Source: Lactarius indigo (Eukaryota > Basidiomycota > Agaricomycetes > Russulales > Russulaceae). Taken from it: a stretch of 64,000 bases of DNA. The notes beneath the pieces were generated by a model. It made no database searches. It was not told the DNA's origin and worked only from the letters and a program-made list of their open reading frames with translations. This document shows, piece by piece, positions 30,152 to 42,059 of the stretch; position 1 is the first letter of the stretch, and each line of letters starts with the position of its first letter. The stretch lies in NCBI GenBank assembly GCA_025766275.1, contig JAFKAC010000036.1, forward strand, positions 1 through 64,000. Reading direction: 5' to 3'. The position numbers and the translations under genes are program-made.

Positions 30152-33100
30152 TTAGTTTACAGAATTGTGCAAAGTATGGAAAATCTGTCTATCTGTACGA
30201 TTGTTCACAAAGAACGTGTCACAGTGATCCAAAACGCTGCTACTAGTCCACTCAGCTGGCACAACTGGCCCGAATTTGGGTAAGAGGTGCACGCTCCGTC
30301 GGATATTCCCCACTGGGACAATGCTACATATCCAGTTACCCTCCAAATCTTTCTGTGGTCGTATCTTGAACATCCCATTATTTGGGTCAAGGACGGTAAG
30401 CGGAGAGTACCATTGTACGTATGCTAGGTGAAGTGGCACTGATACCCTGGGATCGAAGAGGCGGGAAAGATACTTTTGGGGTATCGAAAATACGACACGA
30501 ATGCGCCCGACACAATAGCCTGTTTGGTGTCAGAATCATTAGCCACAAACCCAAGTGTGCTTGATCAAACGTACCTTTAACCCCATGTTCCTTTCCGGTC
30601 CCATCGTTGATCAACGCAGTATCAAAACGCCCAGTGATTAATCGATTGTGTTTACCCTTCCGTGTTGGTTGTGCGTGAATCGCGTCAGAGGTCAAGTTTT
30701 TTCCGGTAATCGGGTCGAACCGGGTGAACTTGATCACGTGCCACACAGGAAGTCGATTAAAAGGGAGGCACAGCCCCCATAATGAACTCTCGAGCTGCTG
30801 GCGAGTCTGATCTGGGTTATTAGTGGCAGAGATAAATCGGCGGAGAGCGACCTTGAAGAGTGGTGCCCCATACAAGTCCTGGAGCCTATCAAGTGGCACC
30901 GCATACTGCGTTGGATGCTTTGCCATGGTTAGTTCCTGACGTGGGTTCAAATCAGGTGGCGTCCAATCCACGCGCTTTGGAATAGGAGATCCAGCTAGAC
31001 GCCACTTGATGTGCTGGTCATGGCGGTGGATGCGTTCCTTACGATCCAGCCACAGCGTCATCTGTTCATACTCGTCCTTGCGATTTGTAGCTGCATATGC
31101 ATCCTTCGCAAGGTCGATGTGGAGGCGCTCAGTGTACTGGGTATTGAAGTTGTCAGTAGTGCCAAGAGACTTGATTGACTCGACGTAATGAGATAAAAAG
31201 TGAAATTTCGGGATGTTGAAGTGGGCGCGGATGCCGAGTTGGACAAAAATTTCCTTGTTAGCATGGAATTGACTCAGAGCGTCTGTGAGAAGTCCGAGTG
31301 TCGAGTCGGTATGGATGGGATATTGTGCAAGGTATAATAGGTCTAATATTGCGCGCACAGACCGGAGGAGCCGAACGTTGGACAAGTTGTCGGGAAGGCG
31401 AATGTCAATAATGAGACCCAAGAAAAACCGGCAGATCTGGTCATGTTCATGACCAGTGACGCGTGAAAGACTGCTGATCCCTCTCACAAAAAGGCGGATA
31501 TTATGATTTGGGGGGAGTCGACGGCATCGCGCATCGATTTCTGCAGGCCCGCAAGCTTCAATAACCCAAGACTTTAGATGCTTGACGACGCCCTGATATA
31601 GTTGGTGGAGGACATCGGGAGTGATAGACTGGTAAATGTTGAGGTAAGGAAGCCCTAGCCAGAAGGGTTGAGGTACCGGCTTCATGCGGATCTCGGAACA
31701 AGTCTGAAGAAAGCCAGCTGAATCGCCCCAGAACGAGTCAAGAGCCTCAAGGAATGTATCCAGCTGGCGCGGAGGGGGTATGTCATCAGGTTTAAAGTCG
31801 CCCAGATCGTCTTGAGGTGTGCCACACACAGGACAATCGCCATAGATAGAACACGTCGCCAAAATTTGCTCGGGATAGTCACCAATAAAGCTTGCCAGGA
31901 TGGGGTGATTCCGGTGAACAAGACCTTCAGCAGTAGACATAAAGACGCCGTCCTTTCCTGCTGAGACCAGTGGTTCGAGGATACGTCGCATACAGGCATG
32001 GTAAAGGTTCGCTGTCAGTCGTTTCCGTTTTGCCTTGTTCACTACTTGCTCTAGCTTTGTTGTCGGGAGGTAGCCTAGTAGCACATAGGAATGCAAGGAG
32101 CTCTTGCGACGGATCTCCTTAGGAATGTTCCCAATCGTCATGTAGATAGGATACGCGCTCTTGTTTCGGAAAAGAGTCAACTGTGTCTTGTCTGTTGACA
32201 CAAGGACAGGGACAATGGTGGCCCTTGGCGTGACCTTCTCAACCGCGGCCTGCGTCTGAGTCAGCATCACTACTCAGTCAACACGTTGTCGCCCTTCCCA
32301 CCTGCGTTGTCCACCACCAAGACCCAGTATGCATATCGTGATACATCTGCTCCGTTCTCTCATCATCGATATAGTGTTTTTCAGGTGCAAAGATAAGGTA
32401 AGGAGCCAAATCTGGGTCCCCAAAGAGCGCGCGGATGCACTGAATAATGTCTCTGTAGAAGACTTCGCACACTTCGTCTCCGACCAAAACTTCTTTTTGT
32501 TGGAAAGGAGGTCACCCAGGAAGGTGAGAGTCAACCAGTCGATTCATTTCTCGTGTAGTTTTGAATGTAAGACCCAGCCGTTCTTGGACCTGAAAACTCG
32601 TCAAAACTCTTCATCACTGCGACATTGCGTCGCTGATCGCTCAACTCACCCCATCGATAGCCATCATCTCGGTGAATGCTGTTGAACTTGGTCCACGTAG
32701 CTTCGCCCATTTGGCGATCTGCCAGTCCAATGACGATGCAAAGGGTGCGTAAGGATTTGATTGTGATACGTCCCCGACCTTCGCTTCGTATTTTTGATTT
32801 TCAGTCATGTTTTTTTTTGAGTGCGCAACTCCTGCGTTTCCTCCTGGATACCTGGTGACCTTTGGACGTCTCTCAAGCACCGGTCCTACCTCCCCACGTC
32901 TCTGAAGTGAGTCGTCATCTTGCGGTCATTCTTGTTCACTTAGGCCACCTGCAGCCCTCTCGGGAGTTGTGCGATTGGCATTAGGGTTGATAGCTGCATT
33001 GGGGCTTGGAGGTCGGGCGCAGCGTCATGGTTCAAGTCCGATATCGTGTTGGGCAATGGGGGCTGTGTTGCTGTCGCTGCTGTATTTGTCCAAGGCAGTG

Positions 33101-33519
33101 CCACCTTCGTCCTCTGAGCTGATGCTGTCGTCCCCTGAGCCAGCGATAACAGCTCCGTCCATGGCACTGTATGGACCGTTGTCCACCGTGTCCTCGCTAA
33201 TGATGTCCCCGACGTTTTCGACTGGATGTACACCTGTACCAGAACTGTGTCGGCCACCAAGCTCCATTGTAACATCCTCGTCATCGACTACAGATAATCA
33301 GCGTTGTGGGCCTCGATCATACCAGCATATCTCACCTGACTCGGGTTCGTCCCTTTTTTGTTTTTTTGCTGCTTTGGTAACGCCGTTGACACTGACGAGT
33401 TTGGCAGACCTCAGTTGGGCAAGATATGACTGGCATCGTGGGTCATTGCTCCGGGAGCAGTGCTGGACAATACCACTGCGCTTCAGTCGTTTTCGGCCAC
33501 ATCCTCTACAGTCCACCAT
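30152..33519 (-). CDS. Plavaka-type transposase (multi-exon)
   Basis: This is probably the DNA-cutting enzyme of a Plavaka transposon, a CACTA-related fungal group. The start is MVDCRGCGRKRLKRSG at 33519, a short Cys-rich N-terminus. It is followed by a linker (33284-32940), then NPYAPFASSLDWQIAKWAKL (about 32700-32760), YRDIIQCIRALFGDPDLAPY (about 32400-32470) and HDMHTGSWWW. The long exon 30570-32270 holds DKTQLTLFRNKSAYPIYMTI, TPDVLHQLYQGVVKHLK and NIPKFHFLSHYVES, then TTDNFNTQYTERLHIDLAKD. The last exon reads SIVPVGNIRRSVHLLPKFGP and ends at 30152 after an intron starting GTACGT near 30570. I see no clear break, but exon edges are estimated. Confidence 0.82.
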
Positions 33520-33703
33520 GGTGTTTGCGTTGTGGGTATTGAAGGTATGTTGCGTTTACCTTCGAACCTATATGATTTGAAATTAACAAAAAGTTGAACC
33601 AGTAAAGGCAACCGCCACTCGGTTTTTTTTTCCATAAATACCAGCTCCCGTTGGTTTTTTCACCCTTCACTCTTTCACCGTCCAAGTCGTCAAGTTACCT
33701 CTC

Positions 33704-35921
33704 ATGCCCCAACCGTCCGTTGATCAACCTGAGGTCCCGGCCACTCAGGGATCACACCGTAAGTGTTTTTCTTCCATGTTTGATGTTTTCTCACCGGATA
33801 ATGCTAGTTCCCCGCCCGTCGAAGACCAAGGCCATGGAAAATGCTGCCTGGCGTACACTCAAGCCCAAGACTTATCCGAAGAAGAAAGCAAAGTCGGCAG
33901 CCACAGATGCACCCACCACGAACGTCAGCATGCCACCTCCCAAAAAGAAACGCCAGTCAAATACCGGTGAGCAGGGTTAGTCATATTCCATTTTCCACCC
34001 ACTGTTCTGGTTGACAGACACACTCTCGACAGCAGCAGACTCGGAATTTCCAGCAGAAGAGCCGAATAACAACGAGACGATTGAGGTGCCGCGTCGTCAA
34101 GCTCCTAGTCACGACTCATCTAAGGTGCCACCACACCTCGAGCGCCGTCAAAAGGCCCTTGCTCACAGCTCTGAGGACGAGTTTGATCCAGAGGACAAGC
34201 CCCAGGACGACAAGTCCCAGGATGGCAACAGCGTGGAAGATGAAGACAACGAAGACCTTATTGGACTCAACAATGAAGCACTACGACAGACGTTTGACGA
34301 TGAGGTGAGCTTCACAACAAATCGAACTGATTGGATGGGGGTAATATGTTATCTCTCAGGCTGTCAGTTGGGACGACAATCAGTCTCCCAAGTCTTCCCA
34401 ACATCGCCAACTGGCTCACCGCAACTACAAAGCTGGTGATCATGGTAACGTTGATCGAGATGATGGTCGGCCCTTTGAACCTTCACAATATCGTCAACCA
34501 GCATACCGCAGCTACGGAGATGATGATGCCAGTGACTATGGTGATCTCAACGTCGATGACTTCGATGTTGACAATGGAGCTACTAAATACGGCGGTGTCA
34601 ACATCAATGGTGCCCATGGTATCGACAATAACATCGACGACATTGACAACATTGACAACAACGGCAACAACAACCTTGGGGGCCCTCAGGCCCATGCAAG
34701 GGCGCACAAGGTTCGTGTGTTTACCTTATTTTCCGAGTCTCTCAAGTAATGTCCTTTGTAGGAACCATTGTCCAAGCGTGCTGCTGAGCGGCGGGCTGAG
34801 CTTCTCGTACTCAGTGACGACAACCATGGTACTTCTGTCGTCTCTACCACTGCCCTTAGGGAGCGCAACGCGCGCTGGCCACATGCACCTATCTGTCCCC
34901 CTGGTCCTAGGCAACGCAATATCTGTATCAACCTGCAGCCCGAAGACTTCAGGGCAATTCTGAAGGATGGTATTGTGTCTCTTCATCGCTACTGCGCATT
35001 TCGTCAGGGGTATATACCAGTAGATGTTCAAACTGATCACTTCGTCGAGCTTCTCATCAAGTCGGCTACAAGACTGAATAAACCCCACTACAGCGCGCGG
35101 TTGCAGAAGGATGCAGCCCTTCAAAAGGAAGTCTGTGATTTGGTGAGTTTCAATTCTATCCCGCTGGCTCAGGTATTAATACATGACACCTCAGTTGAGT
35201 GGGCGCGTTTCACACTATCGCACCTCTGTCAAGCAGGTTGCCATCAACCTTGTCACGCATGGGTATAGACTCGAGAATGATGAGTCAACACGGGCGAGTC
35301 AAGTCAAGGACCTTATCTACAACGACAAGTTCATCTTTGAGCCAAAAGATGATGGGGTACGTCATTGTAACTTGTCAGGAATTACACTCATTTCTGTCTA
35401 GGGCATCAACTTCACAAGGCCGTTTCAGCACCCGGTCATTATTGACACATTGCGCAATGCCTTTTTCAAGCGTAGACGGGGTCCAAGTTTTGCTCAAAAA
35501 AATCGCCGCAGCTTCCCCCTTGGTGCAAGTTTACTTGACTTGGAGCTCCCACCGGCAATGGTGGCCATGGCTGCTGTTGCTGTGAGTCTCCCGCTTTATT
35601 GATGTGCTCTACTTATAATATTAATTAGGTTCACGCCTCACTGGAAGAGAAGGCACTTGGTGTTGAGTTCAATGCTGACACATACGAAGACTCCTACTAC
35701 ATACATATTGCTACCTTGAAAGAGATTCAGGAGAAGAACAGTCCAGCCTACCGACATCTTATGTCAGATTTGTATAAGCTGGTAACGTGAGTACCTTTTT
35801 TGAGGTGATTATGAGAACTGCTGAAATGCCAGTGCCATTCAGGGATGACCCTAAAACCCGGGTTCGTGACTCCTCAAACAATGCCATGGTACTTCTAGAT
35901 CTCAATGGTATGGCTGTGTAG
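33704..35921 (+). CDS. DUF6532-like protein gene (multi-exon)
   Basis: A six-to-eight-exon gene can be read with GT-AG introns throughout. The start is MPQPSVDQPEVPATQGSH, then a basic stretch with a possible nuclear signal (PPPKKKRQSN). An acidic exon (SEDEFDPEDKPQDDKSQD) and an Asn/Asp-rich exon (DNNIDDIDNIDNNGNNN, about 34620-34670) come next. Then a folded domain begins LSKRAAERRAELLVLSDD and passes through HPVIIDTLRNAFFKRR and PPAMVAMAAVAVHASLEE. It ends NAMVLLDLNGMAV with TAG at 35919-35921. The domain resembles DUF6532, common in mushroom-forming fungi and of unknown function. It lies inside the transposon, divergent from the transposase (about 180 bp apart), which suggests shared control. 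The name is a recollection of the family, not a search result. Confidence 0.6.
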
Positions 35922-36660
35922 TGTATTTACGCTATCGACATCATCCCAAAATGTTTACATAAATTTGTCTATATTTTCTCGTACAACCCTTATAATAAAT
36001 TCTTATAATACATAAAAAAGGCGGTTTAAAAAAATTATTCAACAAAATTATTTATTGAACCACAACAAATGTGTAGATAAGTGGCAATTTTTTTCGAAAA
36101 AAAGGCACAAAAACATGAGCTATATTGGATTATTTATGTAAACTGCACTGTAAAGTCCACACCCCATATCCAAAATGTACAGTATATATTTCAATATATC
36201 ACACACTTTTGTCTCATTATTCAAGAAATTGTGAAGCTTCACAGGCCAACCTTTTAAGTAACTAAATTCCAACACATTGATTGAATTTTGCAGGTGTGAT
36301 GAAATTTGGCAAAATTTTGCAAACTTTTGCAAAAGTCTGCAAAGGTTTGCACCATCATGCTAAATTTGGCATCCCACTTGCCAATTTCAGCATACCCTAT
36401 TTTCCAGATGTCACGACTCCTTCGAAACTGCATCCACGCCTTCGGAACTACATCTGTGCCTTTGAAACCACATCCATACCTTCGCCATTGTATCCACCTG
36501 TTCACAATCTCATCCACCCCTTCCGAATTGGCAATCGTATCCACCCCTCTGGAAATTTCCTTCACATCTCGTTACACTAATCTTCATTTTACTTATAAAA
36601 ATATATTTTTTCTCCCTCACAAATCATCTTAGCCACTCAACTGTGCAGAAGATCCCCTAC
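35922..36660. other. AT-rich spacer with degenerate repeats
   Basis: This holds long A/T runs (35990-36250), then AAATTTGGCAAAATTTTGCAAAC-like short repeats (36300-36400). From 36415 to 36553 there are about six degenerate copies of a 20-27 bp unit, roughly CATCCACRCCTTCGAAACCA. No gene is seen. Confidence 0.6.
36415..36553. repeat. Degenerate minisatellite
   Basis: Successive segments such as CTTCGAAACTGCATCCACG, CTTCGGAACTACATCTGTG and CTTTGAAACCACATCCATAC repeat with drift. Period varies between about 20 and 27 bases. Confidence 0.55.
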
Positions 36661-36667
36661 TGCCAAA

Positions 36668-38012
36668 ATGGCCGCCGATGATGCTGGTGAGCTGGAGTTC
36701 ACGGGATTCTCACTGTATGGGCCAGACACCTCAGAAAACTGCATCAACACAATTCCCCAAGTGATTCCCACTTCAGCGGATTAATACCAGAGGTCTGTAC
36801 TCACTGGCATGGCAGTAGGTGGGCAGGGGTCACTGGTGCCAGAAGTTCGTTCAGTCCTGACCCCAAGAACTGCGGACGCAACCATTCATAGTTGACACTT
36901 TCCTGCGCCAGCCCCTGTCCCCTTTGACCCCTTCAAGCTGGCCCCATCACGCTCTACCACACCATCATCGCCTTCACTTTACTCACATTTTTTCCTTTGC
37001 CCTGCCTTGCCTTGCCTAGTTTCACTTCCCTCAACCTTACCCTCAACAGTGAGTCTGTGGTCATAACCAAACTCCATGAGTTTGTCAACGAGACGCGGTA
37101 TGTACTGATAGTGGCCATCAGCCTTATCACCTTTCCTCCTGACCCAACTCAACTCTACTTGTTGACTCCCAACTTTTATCTAATGTTTATTGCGCACCAT
37201 GGGGTTACGCCAGAAGAATGGATGACTGCCATCAAATTTCTGACTCACACCGGACAGACGTGCACCCCTCTCTATCAGGAATTCGTCCTTCTCTTGGACA
37301 TGCTCGGCATGCCGATGTCGGCCCTCGTTGATGCACTCAACAACCCACCGGTCAGCACAGCTACGGAGAGCAGCATTTTAGGGCTGTTCTTCACCGAGGA
37401 CGCGCCAGATGGTGCGTCATATTCCCTTTGCCACGCCGAGTCTGTGTGCTGACCATATTCACCAATTCCTCTTGGCAAGTCATCAGAAGGGAAGGGTGAG
37501 TACTTGTATGTCAAGGGACACATGCGCACTACCAGTGGCATGCCTATCCCCAGCATGGTCATCAAGATGTGGGAGACAAGGGTGAGCAAGTTCCGTTCCG
37601 CTCCTTTTCATACCCTGATGTGCTGCGATGTGCATTGTTTGTCGAGGCTTCTACGATACCCAGTATGCGGATCGCATTGTTACTGACTGCTGTGGACTGC
37701 TCATGACCGACAAAGACAGCAAGTATGGGTACCACGCCATCGTTCCCATCCCTTATCCCATTCCCGGTGACGTGAGTACCATCTTTTGTTTGCTTTTGGT
37801 GTGTTTAAACAGACTTCTCCGTGCATTGGTTTGGTGACAATTAGGGCCAGTGGGTGACCTCCTTCTGGTACTCAGGTGACACATCATCCATCCGAACCAC
37901 CTGCATATGATGATCAACGCTCCTACTTTCGTGCCAGCCAATTTTTGCCAGCCAATTGTGTCATGCAGACACAGCCTACCAGCGCTTGAATGTCAACCAA
38001 GAAGGGTCTGTG
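36668..38012 (+). pseudogene. Intradiol ring-cleavage dioxygenase pseudogene, transposon cargo
   Basis: These enzymes open catechol or hydroxyquinol rings with Fe(III). Visible are KLHEFVNETR (about 37072), TPEEWMTAIKFLTHTGQTC (about 37210), ATESSILGLFFTEDAPD (about 37365-37412), GKGEYLYVKGHMRTTSGMPI (about 37494) and GFYDTQYAD (about 37648). PYPIPGD and GPVGDLLLVLR follow (37755-37875), then HLHMM at 37898-37912. The four iron ligands (two Tyr, then the two His of HLH) have recognisable counterparts. Breaks are no AG before TPEEW, and a TGA at 37877-37879 where RRH is expected. Introns survive (GTATGT after ETR, GTGCGT after APD), so the gene was taken up as DNA, not from mRNA. A small ATG frame at 36668-36784 may be its first exon but is unrecognised. 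Confidence 0.75.
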
Positions 38013-38123
38013 AGCCAGGCCATTGACGACGCAGAGGAGTGGAATTAGGAGGAGGTCACCAAAGACCACGGTGATGGTGACTCGGACAGTGACGATGTCA
38101 ATATCTTCGAAATCCTCACATAG
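37975..38123 (+). other. Acidic tail-like coding remnant
   Basis: In one frame this reads GSVSQAIDDAEEWN, a TAG, then DGDSDSDDVNIFEILT and TAG at the end. Composition is protein-like and unlike the dioxygenase before it. I do not recognise it. Confidence 0.35.
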
Positions 38124-38323
38124 TAGCTGTTGTATAGTATTGATAGTTATATTTAGTAGTGGTACTGCCAAGACGTGGCCAGCCGCGTCTTGGAGGCCGA
38201 GACTGGCCTAAGACGTTGAGGCCTACAAGTCAAGTCCCAGTCCCTGTAAACTCTGGGCCTAAAGCCCCCCTAAGACGAGCCTAATGGCAGGCTTTTGGGC
38301 CGGGACGGGCCCGCAAATCACTA

Positions 38324-39050
38324 TCTCCATCACAGCGGTTCGCGCCCGATGATACGTGCGGCCGGCGGCTACGTGACGGATGGACGTGGGATGGATTGCT
38401 GCGCAACCCGCTTATGCGCCGCTTCAAGCTTAAAGAACCATGCTGCAATCGTGACGGGGCTCGTCTTCCTCACTGCATTATCCGGTACGTCTCTCCCTTT
38501 TCACTCTAGCGTGCATGTCAATCTGGATTTGGGCATAGGCGCGTTTGTCGCTGGTCTCAACACGGGCCTGGTCTACAATGAGTTCCCACTGATGGGTGGA
38601 CACCTCGCGTCGCCCTTGGACGAGCTCTTATCGCCCAGTTACGTGGACACCGCAGATGGGAGTAAGGGCACGTGGCGCAATCTGTTCGAGAATCCGACGA
38701 CGGTCCAATTCGACCATCGCGTGCTTGCGATGACGACGTATCTTGCAACGGCGTTACTCTTCGCGTCGAGCCGCCGCGCAGCTGTCCGCGCGGCGCTCCC
38801 CCCGCTCGTGGTGCGCGCTACGGCGGCCGCGTTTGCAATGGCGAACGTGCAGGCGGCGCTTGGTATCTCCACGCTGCTCTACCTCGTGCCGGTACCGCTC
38901 GCCGCAACGCACCAAGCCGGCAGTGTCGCGCTGCTCTCGGCTATACTCCATGTGCTCCTGGCACTGCGCAGGCCAGGTGCGGCTGCGCGAGCGTGGCGGC
39001 AGGCAAATTTGGCACGAGAGGCGGCAACAAAGGCCAAGGTTACCGTGTGA
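38324..39050 (+). pseudogene. COX15: Copy C0, COX15-like, main C-terminal part
   Basis: COX15 converts heme O to heme A for cytochrome oxidase in the mitochondrial inner membrane. The visible part is the C-terminal half: [14 protein letters not shown], a 53-bp intron (GTACGT...AG, about 38485-38539), [38 protein letters not shown] and LAATHQAGSVALLSA, ending at 39050. The two His that bind heme in this half (FDHR and HQAG) are kept. After the intron I see no frame break. Upstream, a 7-bp insertion at 38421-38436, shared with C1-C3, and the missing N-terminal half make it a pseudogene. Confidence 0.82.
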
Positions 39051-39208
39051 ATGTTTCCTATATGACACTGTAGATGGGGAGAGGGCTGCTGCGTTGTTAC
39101 GTTGTTCACATAGTCTACCACCACTCACTCGCATGCCACTGCCGACTAAACAACCATAAAATATATAACTATTAACTGACACCTCGAGCTTCGATTTTTC
39201 AAGAAGTG

Positions 39209-39509
39209 TGTAAGTATATCTTACCCAAACACGCTCCGATCACGCCGATTGTCGAGCTCTGCTACTTTCGCACACGTCAGAGCTCAGGAGTGTTTCAGAT
39301 ACGTTCCAGAGACTCGGGATTTTGGAGACCGATTAAAGAGAGCGACGTCAAGCGGCGGTCGCTCGGTCTCTTTGCTCCCCTCATTCTTATCTGATCATAT
39401 CCACACCTCTTGTTCTTCCTGTGTATTCGCGATCTTCCACTGTGCTTTAGGAATATGCCGAAGTCCTAACTCAGTTCCTGGTTCGTCTTAAACCCACGCT
39501 GGTGTTACA
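39209..39509. repeat. Solo LTR, copy 1 (301 bp)
   Basis: It starts TGTAAGTATATC and ends GGTGTTACA. It is flanked by AAGTG at 39204-39208 and 39510-39514. The C1/R2 junction (43050) has the undivided site AAGAAGTGATACAATAT. The family is not represented elsewhere except at 46675-46976. Confidence 0.85.
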
Positions 39510-39540
39510 AAGTGATACAATATACAAAAGTGAAGTGTCG

Positions 39541-41915
39541 TCACAACCTTTCACTAATAGTCGGGGAGGGGGTCCCCATTTAAGATGGCATACTCGCAGC
39601 AAGAGAAGGGGGAGATTCAGTGGTACCGGGCCATAAACTCTCCGTAGGGAAGGGCGGGAATTCAGCGCCATCGTTGGCGCTTCTGGGTGTTGGCGATGCC
39701 CCGGATGAGGCAGCTACTACCCGGCGGCAGTGGATTATTGAGGGTGTTTGTCAAACAAGGTGTACGCGTTTTCGATGAGATCCTCCATAACAAGTTTCTT
39801 TCAAGGAATTAGTCAGAAAATTACAACAAAGTCATTGTTACGTGCCTTCGCGTGAACACCACCTTCCAACACTGCATTCCCCTTAAAAATAGTATAGCAA
39901 AATTGAGCGGCAAGCACCTCCACGCTCATTGCGTTCTCGTCAGAATGAAAGGAAACACGTAAGAGATGCTGTAAAACAGCTTGTAGAGATGCCCTGTGAA
40001 TTGGGTGTAATCCACCGATCGTACATCGCAATCCGAAGTAATCGTAATTGGTATATATAGCTATACGCAACATCAGAACGTGAGTGTGGACGAACATGTG
40101 AGTGCATGACGATCGCTTACATCTATCCTGTAGGTATAGTCTACAATCTTTCAAAGATAGCATAAACAGCGGTTCTGGGAGGTCCTGGAGGTAGAGCTAG
40201 ACAGTCGATCGGAAATGAATTAAGAATTGACGCGTTTGCAATGGTTGCAATGGCTCACCTTGAGAAGCGTCGCAACGGAATGGATGTCATCTGTAGGACT
40301 GAATGAAAATGACTGTTCACTTTCGAACCTGTGCCGCAACTGGAGACGAGTTCATGTCAGCCAGTAAATTGGTTATTGAGTTGGTTTCACTGGCCTGTAA
40401 TATATCTGCGTCGTATATAGAACCAACCTGCGACACTAAACATGAATCCAAACACATGCGTCGATCAACTTACCGAATATATTTTGTGAGTATTCAGACC
40501 CCTCTTCTCGACTTCTTCGATGCACATTCTAATCACTTTCGGCACATTGTCTTGATCGATAGTAAGATTCACCAGGGGGACGCCAAAAACTGAAGTCGGG
40601 TGTGCATTGGGACGATGGTTGCAGTAGAGGGTGAGTGGAGGAATAGAAAGAGAAAGGGCGTGATCCAAAGACGCTTTCAAACCGGACGTTTCTGGTCCAA
40701 ATAAGGCCTCCTTGACTTCTGCATTAGTATTCATTGCTAGATTGCCACGGTTTGTACACGCCGCGCTGTATGCCGTGTCAAATTCCCGAAGATTTCACGA
40801 AGGCTTAACAGAACTGACACTAGACCGCCTGTATATTTAGAAAGAATAGTCCTAACGGTCCCTGCATAAAAAGCAAGTTCTGTAAGACACTGCGTTTTTG
40901 GTGTTGCATTAAAACAATATCCTAGCATAGAACGATACTCACCTCATACCCGTCCCCTAGATTCTCGACCCTCTTTGATCGCAACGTATTGAGCAACGCA
41001 ACCGCCTTCCTGCAGTCATCGTCAGACACTTGTTCAGAGGGCTAATTCAGCAATCAGTTGGAATCGATGGACGATATTGGCGATACCTTCTTCAGACTTG
41101 GAAGGCTCAAGTCCCCCTAAATCTTCCTGTCGACCGCCAAATAGCGCCGAGAACATTCCAAACATTTTGTTCAGACCGTCCTGAGGATATTGCGAAACGT
41201 CGGTCGACTGGGGAGCTTGACGGGGGTGATGTTTCTTCAAGTATGCCTGGTGGAGCTTCAAGATCGTGTTCTCTGCGTGGCCGGCATATTTCGCGGCAGA
41301 TTCTTCGAGACCTTCCTCGACCCGCTTTCTTGTTTGATCTTCCGTTTCCTTTCGGATGACCCTATTGTCAGAACAGGGACTTCCGCAAAAACGAGAGTTC
41401 CTGGCTTGCCTTCAACGTTGCGAGGGGTTTGATCACATCGTTATCCAAAGCATCCACGAATGCTTGCTGGGTGTTGGCTTCTGCAACAACTGTGGGCACC
41501 AAGCAGCGGTTCAGAATGTGCAAACACATACCTGCTTCCAAACTGTCTCTCACTTTATCCCATGCTGTTCTCGTCGTGCTTGGTTCGGTGCGTGGGTCGA
41601 ATGGGGCATCGACAGCCGTTGCCTCACGATGGAGATTCCGTAAAGAACTGATACTTTAGGAGAAAGGAATCAACCCAGATACAAGGCGGGTTCAATTTTC
41701 GTGTGACAACTGACTAGGATATCTCGATTTTTCGCCTGAAAATTGACCGGTTAGTAGCACAGTAAGACTCAGGTGAGATTGATGGACCTCTCTCGGAAGA
41801 AAGCCAAATAGCGATCTGAGATGATTTCAAGTTGTATATCGAATTGGGTGAGGAGACTGTTGGAGTGACTCTCTAGAAACACTCTGGACTGAGGCTCAAC
41901 GGATATGAAAGACAT
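39541..41915 (-). pseudogene. RGD1: Copy R1, F-BAR/RhoGAP
   Basis: A full-length repeat copy starting at MSFISVEPQSR (41915). The F-BAR parts include ATLKASQ with a GC splice donor (near 41411) and LHQAYLKKHHPRQAPQ (about 41230). RhoGAP parts are VPLVNLTIDQDNVPKVIRMC ending NTHKIYS (40465-40570), and TIGGLHPIHRASLQAVLQHL with HSDENAMSVEVLA (39880-40060). The tail exon MEDLIENAYTLFDKHPQ runs into TAA, and the tail region is about 100 bp shorter than in R3. C0 lies to its left, convergent, and C1 to its right, divergent. Confidence 0.8.
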
Positions 41916-42059
41916 GGGAAGTTGCCAGAGACTGTCGGGGCAAAGGGCTCTCAGTCTTTTGTTGGTCGAAACAAGGAGCCATGTGGCATATTTTCTCGGC
42001 CCTTCAGCTTCAGCCCTTCAAACATTGACGCATATTGACGCGTTGAGTCATTGACGGAG

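Larger units (their letters stand above)
27965..38323. mobile_element. 10.36-kb TIR transposon with Plavaka transposase and cargo
   Basis: The left end TAGTGGTTTGCGGGC (27965-27979) is an inverted match, 14 of 15 bases, to the right end at 38309-38323. The 8-bp target TCTCCATC is duplicated at 27957-27964 and 38324-38331. C1 shows the single-copy target near 42220. Subterminal regions share CCTAAGACG and GGGACTGGGAC motifs. It carries a Plavaka transposase, a DUF6532-like gene and a dioxygenase pseudogene. TAGTG ends and 8-bp duplications suit hAT or KDZ elements, whereas Plavaka is CACTA-related, so it may be a composite or nested element. No hAT transposase was recognised. Confidence 0.85.

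Noticed and set aside
38539..39050. C0 as a working COX15 gene
   Set aside because: The last exon is open, but the N-terminal half is absent, an upstream frameshift is shared with other copies, and a 10-kb transposon splits it.
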